In this document: positions 7,894-16,855 of the stretch, piece by piece
How the letters are laid out: every line of letters begins with the position of its first letter
How positions within the stretch are numbered: the first letter of the stretch is position 1
From: G965230065 sp965230065
Lineage (GTDB): Bacteria > Bacteroidota > Bacteroidia > Cytophagales > Cyclobacteriaceae
Direction: 5' to 3'
Assembly: GCA_965230065.1 (NCBI GenBank)
Contig: OZ245942.1
Span: 6,696,001-6,760,000, forward strand
DNA length: 64,000 nt
The notes under the pieces: model-generated
Told to the model about the DNA's origin: nothing
Database searches by the model: none
The model's input: only the letters and a program-made list of their open reading frames with translations
Program-made: the position numbers and the translations under genes

Positions 7894-9156
7894 ATGTCAA
7901 GATTCAGCCACATATTCATTCTGTTCTTTTGTTTGTCTGCATTCTATTTACAGGCGAATACAATTACGGTATGTACAAGTTGTGAGGCCAAATCGGTAAA
8001 ACAGGGAATTTCTTTAGCCGAAAAAGGGGATACTGTTTTGGTAAAAAGCGGTCTTTACAGGGAAAACCTCCTTGAAATTCACACACCGATTGTTTTGATT
8101 GGTGAAGATTATCCAATAATAGACAGTGAATATGGTGAAGAAATTTTTACTGTATTTGCAGACAGTACCGCCATCCAGGGGTTTCAACTGCAAAATGTGG
8201 GCGTTAGTTACCTGAAAGAACGCTCGGGCATCCGCCTGGTAGAAAACCGGGGATGTACCATTGAAAACAACCGGCTGATTGATACGTTCTTTGGCATTTA
8301 CCTGAAAAATGTAAAAAACACACTCATTCGCAATAATGAAGTCAGGGGAAAGCTGGAAGAAAAATCTGACCCGGGAAATGCCATTCACCTTTGGCAATGC
8401 AAAGAAATTACCATAGAGAACAACCTGGTTACGGGACACCGGGATGGTATTTATTTTGAATTTGTGAACAACAGCGAAATTCACAGAAACAAAAGTTTTG
8501 ATAACCTGCGTTATGGCCTGCATTTCATGTTCTCAAACCATGATGTTTATAAAGAAAATATTTTCCAGAATAATGGCGCAGGGGTAGCGGTCATGTTTTC
8601 ACAACACATTGTCATGCACCGGAATGCGTTTGTCAAAAACTGGGGAGGCGCGGCTTATGGTATTTTGTTAAAAGAAATTTCACACGGAGAAATGACTTAT
8701 AACACTTTTGACGAAAACACCAGGGCTATTTATGCTGAAGGGGCCAATGACTTGCTCATCCAGCACAATGATTTTATCAACAATGGATGGGCTATTGACA
8801 TCAAAGGGAATTCTATTGATAACCGGATACTGGAGAATAATTTTATCAGCAACACCTTTGATGTGGTGACCAATTCAAAGCGCAACCCGAACGTTTTTCT
8901 GCACAATTACTGGAGCAAACACCCGGCGTATGATATTGACCATGATGGATATGCCGATGTGCCTTACCGCCCGGTAACCCTACTTTCTATGATGGTGGAA
9001 CAAATCCCGGCAGCCACCATGCTGCTGCACTCTATGCTGGCCTATCTTTTTGATTATGCTGAAAAAGTAATGCCTACCCTAACCCCAGCTGCTTTGTCAG
9101 ATGAAAAACCTACATTAAGACCCATACCACATGATACATATAGCGCATTTGAGTAA
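7894..9156 (+). CDS. nosD: NosD, periplasmic beta-helix protein of the nitrous oxide reductase assembly system
   Basis: The 420-residue protein has a Sec signal peptide (residues 1-21, ending LQANT). Many short right-handed beta-helix repeats follow, with the pattern 'N-x-I-x-x-N-x' seen in residues 110-320 (for example IENNRLID, IRNNEVRG, IHRNKSFD). It belongs to the NosD/CASH family and works with the NosF-NosY ABC transporter to mature the copper site of NosZ. A CTSCEAK segment just after the signal could bind copper. The 3' end overlaps nosF by 26 bases, so translation is probably coupled. Confidence 0.96.
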   Translation: MSRFSHIFILFFCLSAFYLQANTITVCTSCEAKSVKQGISLAEKGDTVLVKSGLYRENLLEIHTPIVLIGEDYPIIDSEYGEEIFTVFADSTAIQGFQLQNVGVSYLKERSGIRLVENRGCTIENNRLIDTFFGIYLKNVKNTLIRNNEVRGKLEEKSDPGNAIHLWQCKEITIENNLVTGHRDGIYFEFVNNSEIHRNKSFDNLRYGLHFMFSNHDVYKENIFQNNGAGVAVMFSQHIVMHRNAFVKNWGGAAYGILLKEISHGEMTYNTFDENTRAIYAEGANDLLIQHNDFINNGWAIDIKGNSIDNRILENNFISNTFDVVTNSKRNPNVFLHNYWSKHPAYDIDHDGYADVPYRPVTLLSMMVEQIPAATMLLHSMLAYLFDYAEKVMPTLTPAALSDEKPTLRPIPHDTYSAFE

Positions 9157-9856
9157 ATCGTACGGTAAAGTAAATGCCTTGAGCAATTGTACGGTAACTT
9201 TTGAACCGGGACAAAGCGTAGCCCTGATAGGCCCAAACGGTTCGGGAAAAACCACCCTCATCAAATGTATGCTGGGTATGGTGCAGCCCGATGGGGGAAA
9301 AATCACTTTTCAGGGAAACCCAATTACTGACCATTGGCAGTACCGCGAACATATAGGCTATATGCCTCAAACCGGGCGGTATCCTGACAATATGCAGGTA
9401 GGACAGGTTTTTTCCTTATTGAAAAAGCTCCGAAATAAAGTCTCTGATACTGATGAAGAATTGATTGAGCAGTTTGAATTAAGAAAAATATTCAACAAAC
9501 CCATGTACACCTTATCGGGGGGTATGCGACAAAAAGTTAGTGCTGCCTTGTCTTTTCTTTTCAACCCTTCGGTGCTTATTTTGGATGAACCAACTGCCGG
9601 ACTGGATCCGTTGGCCAGCGAATATCTGAAACAAAAAATCATACAAGAAAAAGAAAAAGGCAAACTCATTCTGATTACCTCCCATATCCTGAGTGACCTG
9701 GACGATATTGCCACCGATGTATTGTACATCATTGACGGAGAATTACAGTTTTACAAAACCTTAGAAGCATTGAAAGCTGAAACCTCCGAACCCAGGCTGG
9801 CCAATGCCATTGCTACCATCATGAAAAAACAGAATGCCCATGTATCCTATCATTAA
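9131..9856 (+). CDS. nosF: NosF, ABC transporter ATPase for copper-site maturation
   Basis: The 241-residue ABC ATPase has Walker A GPNGSGKTT (about residues 35-43), signature LSGGMRQK (about 130), Walker B VLILDEPTAGLD (about 153-164) and the switch histidine in ITSHIL. It powers the NosDFY complex in the inner membrane. It overlaps nosD upstream by 26 bases and nosY downstream by 23 bases, so the three are translated as a coupled block. Confidence 0.97.
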   Translation: MIHIAHLSKSYGKVNALSNCTVTFEPGQSVALIGPNGSGKTTLIKCMLGMVQPDGGKITFQGNPITDHWQYREHIGYMPQTGRYPDNMQVGQVFSLLKKLRNKVSDTDEELIEQFELRKIFNKPMYTLSGGMRQKVSAALSFLFNPSVLILDEPTAGLDPLASEYLKQKIIQEKEKGKLILITSHILSDLDDIATDVLYIIDGELQFYKTLEALKAETSEPRLANAIATIMKKQNAHVSYH

Positions 9857-10607
9857 ATATAGCTTGTTTGACATTACACGAAACCGGGTAATTATTGCGT
9901 ACACGCTGTTCTTATTATGCCTCAGTTTTGGGTTGTACACCCTGGAGGGACAGGCTGCCAAAGCTTCCCTCAGCTTGCTCAACATCATGCTGGTGCTGGT
10001 CCCATTGGTCAGCATTATGTTTGCTACCATTCATTATTACAATTCATATGAGTTTACCGAGTTGTTGCTGGCTCAGCCCCTCCCCCGCCACCGCATTCTG
10101 CTAAGTCAGTACATCAGCATCGCTTCGGCCCTTTCGCTGGCTTATTTTATTGGCATGGCTGTACCAGTGCTGCTATTTGATCCCAGCCCGCACAGTTATT
10201 GGCTTTTGCTTACCGGGTTTTTGCTAACCCTGGTGTTTGTTTCTATGGCCTTTCTGTCGGCAGTACTAACCCGCGACAAAGCCCGTGGCATTGGCCTGGC
10301 GTTGCTCCTGTGGTTTTATTTCGCCCTGCTTTTTGATGGCTTCATCCTGTTTATTTTATTTACTTTCACCGACTATCCAATGGAAAAGGCAGTAGTCGCT
10401 CTCAGCATGCTGAACCCGGTAGACATGGCACGGATTGTCGTCATCATAAAAATGGAAACGGCCGCGCTCATGGGATATACAGGTGCTGTGTTTCAGGATT
10501 TTCTGGGTACCACCACTGGCTTGCTCGTATCAATTTTTGTAATCATCTTGTGGATTATCCTGCCACTGGGGTTGGTCATCAAAATTTTTAAACACAAAGA
10601 CCTGTAA
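9834..10607 (+). CDS. nosY: NosY, ABC transporter permease
   Basis: The 257-residue integral membrane protein has about six membrane segments: near residues 20-36, 47-67, 95-113, 121-143, 150-176 and 227-250. It belongs to the ABC-2 type permease family that pairs with NosF. A second ATG two codons in (9840) is an equally good start. Its position within the nosD-nosF-nosY block supports the assignment. Confidence 0.94.
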   Translation: MPMYPIIKYSLFDITRNRVIIAYTLFLLCLSFGLYTLEGQAAKASLSLLNIMLVLVPLVSIMFATIHYYNSYEFTELLLAQPLPRHRILLSQYISIASALSLAYFIGMAVPVLLFDPSPHSYWLLLTGFLLTLVFVSMAFLSAVLTRDKARGIGLALLLWFYFALLFDGFILFILFTFTDYPMEKAVVALSMLNPVDMARIVVIIKMETAALMGYTGAVFQDFLGTTTGLLVSIFVIILWIILPLGLVIKIFKHKDL

Positions 10608-10612
10608 ATATT

Positions 10613-11800
10613 ATGTACAAAACCTGGGTACGCACCAGCTTGCTCAATCTGATACTGTCTACCAGCATCGGGGCTTTACTACGATTTGCCTTTGTACAAG
10701 AAGTGCCCGGATTGCAGTATAAATATTTTCTGCATGCCCACTCGCATGTGGCCATGTTGGGGTGGGTGTATCTAATATTGTTCAGTGGCTTTGTCCTTTC
10801 ATTTCTTGCAGAAGAGCAAAGAAAGAAAACCTACCCTACCCTATTCTGGCTCACACAGGCTTCGGTCATGGGTATGCTCATTAGCTTTCCTTTGCAGGGA
10901 TATGGTTTGTTTTCCATCATTTTTCTGGTGGTGCATACCTTGCTTTCCTATTGGTTTACCTATAAGTTTATCCACGACGTTCAAAAAAACAAAGACAATA
11001 GCCTGAGCACTAATTTCGCCAAAACCGCTTTGGTGCTTATGGTATTGTCGCTTTTCGGCATATGGTTACTGGGGTATACCATGGCAACGGAAGGAAAAAG
11101 CGGGTCCGCATATTATCTTTCCATACAGTTTTTTCTGCATTTTCAGTTCAATGGGTGGTTTATTTTTGGGGGGCTGGCGCTTTTTTTCAAAATGTTGGAA
11201 CAACAGGCCATCACTTTTTCTCCTCTCCGGACAAAACAGTTTTTCTGGCTGTTATTTGTGTCCTGCCTGCTCACTTTTTTCATCTCCATCGCCTGGGCTA
11301 CAGGAAGCGCCTGGGCTATTTGGATAAATGGACTTGGTGTTGTTATTCAGCTATTTGCTGCTATTATTTTCGTTCAACTGGTGAAAGGAGTAGCATTAAA
11401 AAATATCATGGGATTTTGGCCCAGGTTACTTTTCGGCTTTGCTTATGCATGTTTTCTGCTTAAAATAGGAATCCAGGTGTTTTTAATCATTCCTGAGGTG
11501 GCTGAAATTTCCTTTGTCATTCGCAATTATACCATTGCATTTATCCACCTCATTTTCCTGGGCATTGTCACCATGTTTATACTGGGGTTTAACTTTTACA
11601 AAAAAGCACTTAATATTCATAAAAAAAGGGCACAGTTGGGCGTGGCTTTACTAATTACAGGGCTTATTTTGAGTGAACTTATCTTGTTTTCGCAGGGCAC
11701 CATGTTTTGGATGCAGCTGGGGTTCATGCCTTATTATTATTTATCTTTATTTGCAGCTTCAGCCCTCATGCCTTTGGGCTTTTTGCTCGTTTTGCTTTGA
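10613..11800 (+). CDS. Polytopic membrane protein with HAHSH motif, nos-associated, function unknown
   Basis: The 395-residue protein has roughly eleven to twelve membrane segments. Near its N-terminus it carries HAHSHVAMLGW (residues 41-51). Closely spaced histidines of this type recall heme-copper oxidase subunit I-like and NnrS-like proteins, so heme or copper binding is plausible. I cannot see a full set of heme-copper oxidase ligands, so catalytic oxidase activity is unlikely. It begins 5 bases after nosY stops and is probably the last gene of the nos transcript. A role in nitrogen oxide metabolism is inferred from position only. Confidence 0.87.
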   Translation: MYKTWVRTSLLNLILSTSIGALLRFAFVQEVPGLQYKYFLHAHSHVAMLGWVYLILFSGFVLSFLAEEQRKKTYPTLFWLTQASVMGMLISFPLQGYGLFSIIFLVVHTLLSYWFTYKFIHDVQKNKDNSLSTNFAKTALVLMVLSLFGIWLLGYTMATEGKSGSAYYLSIQFFLHFQFNGWFIFGGLALFFKMLEQQAITFSPLRTKQFFWLLFVSCLLTFFISIAWATGSAWAIWINGLGVVIQLFAAIIFVQLVKGVALKNIMGFWPRLLFGFAYACFLLKIGIQVFLIIPEVAEISFVIRNYTIAFIHLIFLGIVTMFILGFNFYKKALNIHKKRAQLGVALLITGLILSELILFSQGTMFWMQLGFMPYYYLSLFAASALMPLGFLLVLL

Positions 11801-11925
11801 GCCTTTCTTTCTTTTTCTTCCTCAAATTCAGGTCGCAATTCGGAAGCATTGGCATAGCATACCGGACTGGTACTTTCTCTTAGCGCACCTTTTTCTTCGT
11901 CGTTTTTATTTTTTTTGTCTGACAT
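11737..11925 (-). CDS. Possible small charged protein with SPVCYANASELRPEF motif
   Basis: The 62-residue reading frame starts at an ATG four codons inside a longer frame. It is lysine/glutamate rich at both ends, with a central, less charged segment SPVCYANASELRPEF (about residues 19-33) that looks like a conserved motif. The composition is not that of a random antisense frame. It overlaps the 3' end of the membrane protein gene on the other strand by 64 bases. No function is assigned; it could be spurious. Confidence 0.42.
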   Translation of the reverse strand: MSDKKNKNDEEKGALRESTSPVCYANASELRPEFEEEKERKAQSKTSKKPKGMRAEAANKDK

Positions 11926-11979
11926 AGTAAAAAGCATTTATCTTTAATTATTCACCTTTAGTGACTAAGACATCTCTTT

Positions 11980-12006
11980 CCATGGCCTGTGTGCCACAGG
12001 CCATGG
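11980..12006. terminator. Perfect 12-bp hairpin between opposing genes
   Basis: CCATGGCCTGTG and CACAGGCCATGG form a perfect stem around a 3-base loop (TGC). It lies downstream of the nos transcript and of the amidohydrolase gene on the other strand, where a bidirectional stop would be useful. No T-run follows, so rho-independent termination is uncertain; it may be a REP-like palindrome. Confidence 0.5.
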
Positions 12007-12086
12007 AGTGGGTAAATTTACTTTTCTACGCTTCCTAACTCCAAAATACAACTTTAAGGGCGAAGACTTTCGAAAGTCTAAATTGT

Positions 12087-13244
12087 TTATTCCGGAAACA
12101 AAGAGGCATCAAGGTTAGGAATAATTTTTAAAGCATTTTCGTAGTACACTTTTTTCAATACTTCATCGGGCAAATCTAATCCATACATACGCCAAAAAGC
12201 GTGGTACTTTTTGTAATAAGGAAAGTACTCGTCATCTGTTTCTAACACCCTGAAGTACGTTGGGTATTCTTCAGGATGCCAGGCGTCTTTACCGAAGAGG
12301 ATACGGTCCTGATATTTTACGAAAAACGCATGCGCAAAGCGGGGTTGCCGTCCCAGCTCAGCAATGATGGCCCCAATGCCTACATACATATTATCGTACG
12401 CGTCCAGCAATTCACCCAATGTACCCAGGTCATTGGCATACCAGCCCATGTGCGCATTGATAAACGTAGTTTCAGGATGTTTTTTGAATACATTGTGTTG
12501 CTCGGCAATAATTTGTTCCCAGGGAGCCGGATTGTGGGCCCCTCTTTTTCGGTCTGGACGGGTCTTTAGTTCCAGCCAGCGTTCGTTGTATTGGTCGTGT
12601 TCATCCCAAAAAGATTTTGGGTCGGCAGAATGAATCAATACCGGAATACCCAGTTCCCCACATTTAGCCCAGATAGGATCCAGCCTTTCGTCATCTACGG
12701 CCACCCGGTTACCATCAATATCTTTTACACCCAGCCCCAGGCTTTTGTAAATTTTTAACCCTTTGGCACCGTTTTTTACATCCTTTTCCAATTGAGCCAC
12801 CGCCTGTTTTGTCCAGTTCTCAGACCCAATGCCCATGAAAGAAATATTGGTAAATACCACAAACCTGTTAGGATAATGCGCATTTACATTCTCTAAAGCC
12901 TTCTCCAGATGCTCCGAAGTATTCACGTCAAAGCCGGCAGGTGTTCTTCGGAAGCCCCTACCACTCAGGTTTACCATCACTGCCATGTTGAGGGAATCCA
13001 TCGCTGAAACCAGTTCAGACAAATCCTGCTCTGGCATGTTAGACTGATGACTGTGAATATCAATGAAAGGAAATTTGGCCTGCTCTACTATATGCTCGGG
13101 AACCACCAATGTAGAAACCGGATCATACTCCTCAAAATCCATGGTGGGTTTTGGAGACTCCGCATCTTCTGATTGTGCATAAAGTGGGAAAATAGCAATA
13201 AAGAAGCATAAGGAAAGAAGAATCGAAAATCTATTCAAAATCAT
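12087..13244 (-). CDS. Exported metal-dependent hydrolase of the amidohydrolase family
   Basis: The 385-residue protein has a signal peptide (residues 1-21, ending PLYAQ) and an amidohydrolase-2-type TIM barrel. Metal-site motifs include DIHSH (about residues 58-62), a lysine in GLKIYKS, a histidine in PVLIHSAD, a histidine in INAHMGW and an aspartate in ILFGKD. Substrate is unknown; decarboxylation or hydrolysis of a small carboxylated or lactone compound is possible for this superfamily. The frame extends 27 codons upstream (13325), but those residues would mask the signal peptide, so ATG 13244 is preferred. It is monocistronic in this window. Confidence 0.9.
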   Translation of the reverse strand: MILNRFSILLSLCFFIAIFPLYAQSEDAESPKPTMDFEEYDPVSTLVVPEHIVEQAKFPFIDIHSHQSNMPEQDLSELVSAMDSLNMAVMVNLSGRGFRRTPAGFDVNTSEHLEKALENVNAHYPNRFVVFTNISFMGIGSENWTKQAVAQLEKDVKNGAKGLKIYKSLGLGVKDIDGNRVAVDDERLDPIWAKCGELGIPVLIHSADPKSFWDEHDQYNERWLELKTRPDRKRGAHNPAPWEQIIAEQHNVFKKHPETTFINAHMGWYANDLGTLGELLDAYDNMYVGIGAIIAELGRQPRFAHAFFVKYQDRILFGKDAWHPEEYPTYFRVLETDDEYFPYYKKYHAFWRMYGLDLPDEVLKKVYYENALKIIPNLDASLFPE

Positions 13245-13434
13245 TAGTAGAGAGGTTTTACAGAAAAAATCCAATTTTCGTGAAAAATCATATGAAACGC
13301 AAAGAAATACGCATGTGGAAGGCAATATATTGACAAAAATACAACATGCCTTGCATTCATTCGTTAGTTAACAAGTTTTAGAGGAAGCCTGAAATTTATT
13401 GTAAAATCAGCCTGAATTCTGCACTTTGTAAGAT

Positions 13435-13464
13435 ATTGCAAATCAATCACTTTTAATATTTTTG
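13435..13464 (+). promoter_or_regulatory. Bacteroidota-type promoter
   Basis: TTG at 13435-13437 is followed after 19 bases by an exact TAnnTTTG element (TATTTTTG, 13457-13464). This matches the primary sigma factor consensus of Bacteroidota. The predicted transcript would start near 13470, which favours the ATG at 13507 over the one at 13462 for the next gene. Confidence 0.6.
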
Positions 13465-13506
13465 CTTACATGTTTCTTTAGCGGATTCAAGTTGAAGGAA
13501 ATATAT

Positions 13507-13821
13507 ATGGAGATTTTTGAGAATTTACCGAAGAGCCTTATCACGCATGCATATTTAATGGGCCCCACGTATGACATCCAGGAGATTTATCTGTGTTTTG
13601 AAACCGGCCAATGTTTTTGCGTAGACCTGAAAAATAATTTTATACTTTCGCCACACAAAGAACAAGAGATTAACCGAAAGCAATCATTTCAGATTGTAAA
13701 ACCTGAATTTGCTTACGAAAAGCTGGTGAAATGTGACTATGTGTGCCAGGACAAACCCATCATGCAGCCTGAAGACCTTACCATCAATATTGTGCTGAGT
13801 CTTTTGCTGGATAGTGTTTAA
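13507..13821 (+). CDS. Small protein of unknown function
   Basis: The 104-residue protein starts MEIFENLPKS and has no signal peptide or membrane segment. It has four cysteines (in ETGQCFCVD and KCDYVCQD), which could bind a metal, but the spacing fits no family I know. A good promoter precedes it. An upstream in-frame ATG at 13462 overlaps that promoter. Its stop abuts the end of mcrC on the other strand. No function is assigned. Confidence 0.7.
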   Translation: MEIFENLPKSLITHAYLMGPTYDIQEIYLCFETGQCFCVDLKNNFILSPHKEQEINRKQSFQIVKPEFAYEKLVKCDYVCQDKPIMQPEDLTINIVLSLLLDSV

Positions 13822-15081
13822 TTACTCATCTGTGGTGAACATTTCCAATACTTTTTTGCCAATGTTCCGGCACAACTTTCCCTTATTATCCAGTATATCA
13901 ACAAATCCAAGGGTACAGTAGGTTTCCTGGAAACTGTTTCCCGGCAATCTACTTTCCGGCATTTTAAAAGCTGCTGTCTTTGCTGAGAGTGGGTGTATGG
14001 CCGGATACAACAACAATCCTTTTTCTGCACCGAAAATCTGGTTATACACAAACATTTGTCGCAAATCTTCCATCGGTGGCTTGTGTGATGCCAGCCTTTT
14101 CCACTTCGTATCAATCACATAATTTCTGCCACTTTTCTTATCATGTATCACAAGGTCCGGGCGGATTTTTTGCTTTGCCCAAAAGCTGGCAGTTACCTGT
14201 TTTTTTACTTCAATACCAAAACGGTTTTCTACTTTCTTTAACTGATTATAAATATACGCTTCAAATAAATAGTCCATATTAAACAACAGCATAAACGATG
14301 GATGGGCACCTTGCCGGAAGTCAGGAACCTGATTACCCATAAGGAAATGTACATGTTGGATGGCCTGCTGATAATAAGCATTGTGGCGGTTAAAACGGAT
14401 GTTTTGAAATGTGGAAAGAGATATTTTTTCCTGTTTAAACCCTGGAAAATGTACCATAAGTTGGCGGGCTTTTTGGGCTAGGGAATGTCTTGAGGTAAGC
14501 CTGGGAATTATGCATAACCCTTGATAAAGCAACTGATTGAATGGATGTGTGCGCTCATATTGCTGATACGTAGTATACACTTTCTGTTGATGGCCCATGT
14601 GATTGCGAAAGTTTTTGGCAATTTGTACCCGCCCTTTCCAATAGTTGATGTTTCCTTCTACTGTATTATATTTTTTGAGCAAACCCTGATGTACCACTTT
14701 TTGTACTTCTTCTAAAAAAGCGAGGATAAAAATTTCTAATACAGCGCCTTTTTTGGTGTCCAACAGGGCTTTTCTTCTTTTTGGAAAATTTATCCACTTA
14801 CATGCCACCAGCATTTCAACCAACACATTGCGCCACAAATGCATGTTTCTTTCAGGCTTGTTATCGGCTTTGGGCAGTATTTCAATGGATAGCCCGGGAA
14901 TTTGTATCACGCCCACATAAGAAGAAAACCGGATGCCCTGATGCTGTATTGAAAAATAGTTGGTATTGCTTTGTTCATGCAACCTGAGCATGGCAAAAAA
15001 ATAAGGCTCAGTAAATTCAACACCTTCACGCTGCTCACCAATTCGCAAAACTTCATGTTCAAATACTTGAATAACCTGCAT
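13822..15081 (-). CDS. mcrC: McrC-like nuclease subunit of a type IV restriction system
   Basis: The 419-residue protein matches the McrC family. Its N-terminal region mediates contact with the McrB ring. The C-terminal half carries a PD-(D/E)xK nuclease core, RPDLVIHD...YVIDTKWK, at about residues 305-328. Together with McrB it cuts modified DNA. The McrB stop and McrC start share one base (TAATG at 15083-15079), so the two are translationally coupled. Length is within the usual range. Confidence 0.95.
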   Translation of the reverse strand: MQVIQVFEHEVLRIGEQREGVEFTEPYFFAMLRLHEQSNTNYFSIQHQGIRFSSYVGVIQIPGLSIEILPKADNKPERNMHLWRNVLVEMLVACKWINFPKRRKALLDTKKGAVLEIFILAFLEEVQKVVHQGLLKKYNTVEGNINYWKGRVQIAKNFRNHMGHQQKVYTTYQQYERTHPFNQLLYQGLCIIPRLTSRHSLAQKARQLMVHFPGFKQEKISLSTFQNIRFNRHNAYYQQAIQHVHFLMGNQVPDFRQGAHPSFMLLFNMDYLFEAYIYNQLKKVENRFGIEVKKQVTASFWAKQKIRPDLVIHDKKSGRNYVIDTKWKRLASHKPPMEDLRQMFVYNQIFGAEKGLLLYPAIHPLSAKTAAFKMPESRLPGNSFQETYCTLGFVDILDNKGKLCRNIGKKVLEMFTTDE

Positions 15082-16784
15082 TATCCCTCCTCATTTGCAT
15101 AAATCTTTTTCACAGCATTGCTAAAGGCTTTTCCTGTCAAATGCTTCACCCTAAATATTTTCAGGTTGTCTCCGTTTTCATTCCATTCGTCAGCTTCTGA
15201 TAAAATATCGTTTCTGGCAGCTATTTCTTCAAAAAATGATTTACCCAGCACCATGATTATTTTCTCATCATCACCGTAAAAATATTCCTGAAGCAGGGGA
15301 ATTAGCTGTTGGTAAAAAACTTGCTCCAATGCCTGCAAGGGTTGCTCGGCTTGCATTACGCCCATAAAATAAGCATGGCCAATGCAATGGTCAGCATCCA
15401 GCATTTGGGTAATCCTGAAATTGATGGCCTGCAACATGCGCTCAAGGTCAATTCCGGTAAAATCAGTTTTTTTGATTTGCTGCCCTATATTTTTTATGTC
15501 TTTCTTTAACAGTTTTTCACGTATTAATGCTTGTTTTTCGGGCTTAACCCCCACAAACCCATACAAAGCTTTTGGTTCCTGTAGCTGGTCGGTTTCCTGA
15601 TTAACCTTAGCATATTTTTGCTGCTTTAACGTGTTGAGCAACAAACGTTTGGGTTGCAATAACGAAGGAAGGGGTGGCATCTTCATAAAAGTAAAACGCC
15701 TCCTGAGTGCCGTGTCCAGGGCTTCTACGCTTCGGTCTGCCGTATTCATAGTGCCTATGATGTACAAATTGGGAGGTGTCGTAAATGGTTGTTTTGAGTA
15801 AGGCAAAATAACGCTCAAAGATTCAGATTTACCCGCCCGCTTGTCGGTTTCCAGCAAAGTGATCAGTTCACCGAAAATTCCGGCAATATTGCCCCGGTTA
15901 ATTTCGTCTATCACCAACACATATTTTTCAGCCTGCTGCCAGTCTTCTTTTTCCAGCTTGCTGAAATCAAAACCCATGATGGTTTTCTTCATAAGTTCGT
16001 AAGGGTCGTCAGGCAATGGAATGTCCTTTTCAAAAATTTGCTGATATGCCTGCTTTCGGCGGGTTTCAAATTCTTTCAGCCTTTTGAATACCGCCCAGTA
16101 GACGGCAGTGTTGATACTGCCAATGGTTTCGGTAATTTCCTGCGTTACATTTTTTATCGCGCCAATATCTTCGTATTTGTTGTACAGTTTCTCCAGTTTG
16201 TTTTTGGTAACGCTGTATACCCTCCTACCCTGCTCGTGCCTGAAAATCAGAGACTGGTGCTGGCCTATTTGTTCCAGTTGCAGGGGCCGTTCGGTTACGG
16301 TTTCAAAAACAAATTCTTTGGCTTCATCATCGGGCAGCATTCTTTGCAAAAAATCTACAAACTCCCGGTACAAAGCATCAAAATCGTGCACCGCCGTTTT
16401 TTTATGCTTTTCTAACCTTTGCTGCCGTGCCAGGTAGAGCGCATACGTAGCTTTTACACACAATTGTTTAAATATGCCGTCTTCTACCGTGTAGAACAAC
16501 GCCCCGTTTTCCTGAGGTACAGGCTTGATGCCTTCTACAAAATCTTCGTAAGCAAACGCCTGGTGAAACGTTACAAAAGCGATATTGCCTTCATCTTTGT
16601 AGGCATCATACTGCTTTTTCAACAATGCCCGTTGGTCTTCGGGGTATTTTTTTTCTAGTTCTGCTTCAGAAAGGTTTTCAATAATTCCTACTGCCAGGTT
16701 GGTGGTATAATAGGTTTTTCCGGTACCCGGTGGGCCGTAAAGGATGGTATTGAGCGCATAACCTACTGATGTCCACTGCTTCAT
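15081..16784 (-). CDS. mcrB: McrB-like AAA+ GTPase/ATPase lacking an N-terminal recognition domain
   Basis: The 567-residue AAA+ protein has Walker A GPPGTGKT at residues 18-25. Walker B, VLVIDEINRGN, is at about 285-295, and the McrB signature MNTADRS is near 345. An in-frame TAA directly before the ATG rules out a longer N-terminus, so the usual DNA-binding domain ahead of the AAA+ core is absent. Instead roughly 190 extra residues, rich in charged helices, lie between Walker A and Walker B (about 90-280). This insertion may carry target recognition. McrB drives DNA translocation for the McrC nuclease. It is 71 bases downstream of an alpha/beta hydrolase gene on the same strand. Confidence 0.93.
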   Translation of the reverse strand: MKQWTSVGYALNTILYGPPGTGKTYYTTNLAVGIIENLSEAELEKKYPEDQRALLKKQYDAYKDEGNIAFVTFHQAFAYEDFVEGIKPVPQENGALFYTVEDGIFKQLCVKATYALYLARQQRLEKHKKTAVHDFDALYREFVDFLQRMLPDDEAKEFVFETVTERPLQLEQIGQHQSLIFRHEQGRRVYSVTKNKLEKLYNKYEDIGAIKNVTQEITETIGSINTAVYWAVFKRLKEFETRRKQAYQQIFEKDIPLPDDPYELMKKTIMGFDFSKLEKEDWQQAEKYVLVIDEINRGNIAGIFGELITLLETDKRAGKSESLSVILPYSKQPFTTPPNLYIIGTMNTADRSVEALDTALRRRFTFMKMPPLPSLLQPKRLLLNTLKQQKYAKVNQETDQLQEPKALYGFVGVKPEKQALIREKLLKKDIKNIGQQIKKTDFTGIDLERMLQAINFRITQMLDADHCIGHAYFMGVMQAEQPLQALEQVFYQQLIPLLQEYFYGDDEKIIMVLGKSFFEEIAARNDILSEADEWNENGDNLKIFRVKHLTGKAFSNAVKKIYANEEG

Positions 16785-16855
16785 TTAAAATGTATTTCTC
16801 TTTTGACTTTTCGTAGCAACTCGGAGAGCCGTTCTACAATTAAACAGAATAACTT

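Noticed and set aside
10613..11800. Assignment as a catalytic heme-copper oxidase or NorB subunit
   Set aside because: Only the N-terminal histidine cluster is seen. The other conserved histidine ligands of a binuclear centre were not found.
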